A stretch of DNA of 15,026 nucleotides. Source: Bacteroidetes bacterium UBA2364. GTDB taxonomy: Bacteria; Bacteroidota; Rhodothermia; Rhodothermales; UBA2364. Both the position numbers and the translations under genes were made by a program. Shown piece by piece: positions 13,538 through 15,026 of this stretch (the first letter of the stretch is position 1; every line of letters starts with the position of its first letter). The notes beneath the pieces are model-generated. The model was given only the letters and a program-made list of their open reading frames with translations. It was not told the origin of the DNA and ran no database searches. The stretch covers positions 1-15,026 of the forward strand of contig DDTM01000099.1 of assembly GCA_002344075.1 (NCBI GenBank), read 5' to 3'.

Positions 13538-14830
13538 ATGACAAGCCCCCGTTACGCTTCTCTCCGATGGATACTCGCTCTGATGCTGATCGGTCTAATG
13601 GCCATGCCTGATGCCTTCGCGCAACGAGGCCGCCGTACCGATAACAACAACACACCGCGTGAGAATCCGCCTGCGCCACGCACCGAAAACAATGGTTCGC
13701 GTGGATCCCGTGGCAATAATTCAACATCCGACAACAATGATAACCGCCGAAACCGCGACGAAGCCCGACCTTCTACACCTCCTGCAACCGTAATCTACCC
13801 GCAACGTGGCAAAGATGGGCCGAACTCTAACGCCCGCAATAACGACAACCGCAATAATCGTGGGTCGCAAGATTCGGGCAATCGTGGGAATGACAGTCGT
13901 GGAACTCGTGACAACCCAAACTATGGACGGAACAACGACAACCGACCTAATAATGGAGTAGATTGGGGAGATCGTAACCGATACAACTCATCCCGTATCA
14001 ACCACGATCGAGTACGTCGCCCATGGAATCCGCCGAGGTTTGACCTTTATTTTGGATACGATTACAGTCGTGTTCGTTGGCATCGCCCCATCTGGAACGA
14101 CCGTAATCGCAGCAGTTGGCGCTCTAACTACGTCTATAAACAATATGTATATGTGGAAGATGGATGGGATTATAACGGTTCGGAGTTAGAAATCCGCACC
14201 AGAATTCGTCAAGAAACAGTGCGTTCTGGGTTCAGCTATGCGCGTATCACGTACACCATTACTGGAATTGATCTGTACAGAGATGGCTATCATATCGGTT
14301 CTGTACATTCTTTGCCAGGGAATTTTGGCCGCCTTTATGCTACCCTTAGCCCCAGTGGTGACATCCAGTTCGACAACATGACCTACATTATCGGTGACCC
14401 ATCTTCCGGATTTGAACTGATTAATACACGCTACACCAACAGTTATTACATTGGTGCTGCCCGAAATGCCCGTGCCGCCGTGCTCGACTTCCGCGCCCGA
14501 CGTGCTTATGAAGTGCAATACAGTCACTTTATTAGTGATCGCTACTATCGCGACTACACCATGGTACCACTTGTACCAGAAGACGATGAATACGGATTTG
14601 GTTATACAGTCGCAGGATTTAGCTACAACGACGATTGGTACTATGACGACAATGGCTATCGGGATGACACCCGCTACCGTTCCGACACCCGGAACCGTAT
14701 TGGAACCCGCGAAAACGTAGCGCCTAGCACCACCAATTCTTTCCGGAATGGCAAAGAAAAATCCATCCGTACAGACGAGGGGACTGAAGTCCGGATGCGT
14801 CGTCGGGTAGAGATTGTAAAAGAAAACTAA
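13538..14830 (+). CDS. exported protein with Asn/Arg-rich low-complexity region
   Basis: A 430-aa protein with a signal peptide (LRWILALMLIGLMAMPDAFA, cleavage likely after A28). A long disordered region rich in Asn, Arg, Asp and Gly follows (about 29-160; NNDNR, RGNDSRG and similar short units). The remaining folded part starts near PPRFDLYFGYDYSRVRWHRP (about 165-184). It is rich in Tyr and Arg with alternating strand-like segments (TYTITGIDLYRDGYHIGSVH; GDIQFDNMTYIIGD), suggesting a beta domain. The tail after about residue 360 is again Asp/Tyr/Arg-rich. No family was recognised. The mature N-terminus (QRGRR) and the leader resemble those of the preceding exported protein, suggesting the two are functionally linked. 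Location would be periplasm or outer surface; no lipobox cysteine is seen. Confidence 0.82.
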   Translation: MTSPRYASLRWILALMLIGLMAMPDAFAQRGRRTDNNNTPRENPPAPRTENNGSRGSRGNNSTSDNNDNRRNRDEARPSTPPATVIYPQRGKDGPNSNARNNDNRNNRGSQDSGNRGNDSRGTRDNPNYGRNNDNRPNNGVDWGDRNRYNSSRINHDRVRRPWNPPRFDLYFGYDYSRVRWHRPIWNDRNRSSWRSNYVYKQYVYVEDGWDYNGSELEIRTRIRQETVRSGFSYARITYTITGIDLYRDGYHIGSVHSLPGNFGRLYATLSPSGDIQFDNMTYIIGDPSSGFELINTRYTNSYYIGAARNARAAVLDFRARRAYEVQYSHFISDRYYRDYTMVPLVPEDDEYGFGYTVAGFSYNDDWYYDDNGYRDDTRYRSDTRNRIGTRENVAPSTTNSFRNGKEKSIRTDEGTEVRMRRRVEIVKEN

Positions 14831-14863
14831 GCTCCCAGTATCACACCTCCTCCTTGTGATCGC

Positions 14864-14906
14864 TGAAAGGCCCCCGTACGGATGTGGGAATCCTGCGGGG
14901 GCTTTC
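14864..14906 (+). terminator. terminator-like hairpin after the 430-aa exported protein gene
   Basis: GAAAGGCCCCCG (14865-14876) pairs with CGGGGGCTTTC (14896-14906), with one bulged base, around a partly paired loop. The following T-run is weak, so efficiency is uncertain. Confidence 0.6.
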
Positions 14907-15026
14907 GCATATACTGAATTTCACCCAAGCCAAGCATTTATACACTTATCTAAATTCTTTCCAAAAACAGACACAATCAATTGCGCTTTGGCAGTGGTTC
15001 AATATCACAATTCAATCTGTCCTAAG
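14907..15026. other. gene-free right end
   Basis: I see no gene start, RNA gene or notable repeat in these last 120 bp. It is probably the intergenic space before a gene outside the window. Confidence 0.5.

Noticed and set aside
13471..13612. Small frame starting MNPFLNGLRNSDPNPELLN before the 430-aa gene
   Set aside because: It overlaps the start and signal peptide of the larger gene out of frame and shows no protein-like pattern.
13620..14000. Repeats encoding Asn/Arg units considered as a CRISPR-like or tandem DNA array
   Set aside because: Unit lengths are irregular and the repetition is at amino-acid level, with no fixed spacer or repeat length.

Overview
The window looks like chromosomal DNA of a Bacteroidota/Rhodothermota-type bacterium (FCB group). 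This placement is an inference. It rests on the family-like look of the large GH13 protein, on several genes without strong Shine-Dalgarno sequences, and on the integron type at the left end. No rRNA or tRNA gene or other direct taxonomic marker was seen.

Left third (about 1-4010, clearly AT-richer than the rest): a small integron lying entirely on the minus strand. A truncated tyrosine recombinase, the C-terminal catalytic half of an integron-type integrase (3732-3998), is followed on its 3' side by an attI-like core and three cassettes oriented the same way as the integrase. This is the inverted layout known from Treponema-type integrons. Each cassette boundary can be placed to the base, because the first bases of a cassette are exactly complementary to the R'' end of its own attC site. 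Cassette 1 (3730-2878) holds an unknown 154-aa protein and a 65-aa two-helix membrane protein. Cassette 2 (2877-2072) holds an antitoxin and a PIN-family toxin with overlapping genes. Cassette 3 (2071 to about 40) holds the pair TcmP (SAM-methyltransferase-like) and a DUF5131/phage Gp37-Gp68 three-cysteine protein. The integrase lacks its N-terminal part, so the array is probably frozen unless an integrase acts in trans.

Boundary region (3999-4328): about 330 bp with no recognisable gene. It lies between the integrase break and a short exported TPR-like protein (4329-4568) that may have lost its C-terminus.

Middle: a 575-590-aa unknown minus-strand protein (4580-6352) with a duplicated beta-rich module, in tandem with the TPR-like gene. 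A spacer with two GTGCGCAC palindromes 43 bp apart separates it from a plus-strand cluster of small unknown genes (6594-7486): a 53-aa ORF, a membrane-anchored coiled-coil protein and a 49-aa ORF, ended by a strong intrinsic terminator.

Right half, all plus strand: a 1261-aa cytoplasmic GH13 alpha-amylase-family protein with a C-terminal DUF1508/YegP-like module; a PLP-dependent trans-sulfuration enzyme of the cystathionine gamma-synthase/lyase class, followed by a terminator; then two exported Arg/Asn/Asp-rich proteins. The first of these carries a duplicated C-x4-C-x3-C module. A terminator-like hairpin follows the second. The genes of the right half look like ordinary host genes with no evident shared pathway. 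The left third is acquired material.
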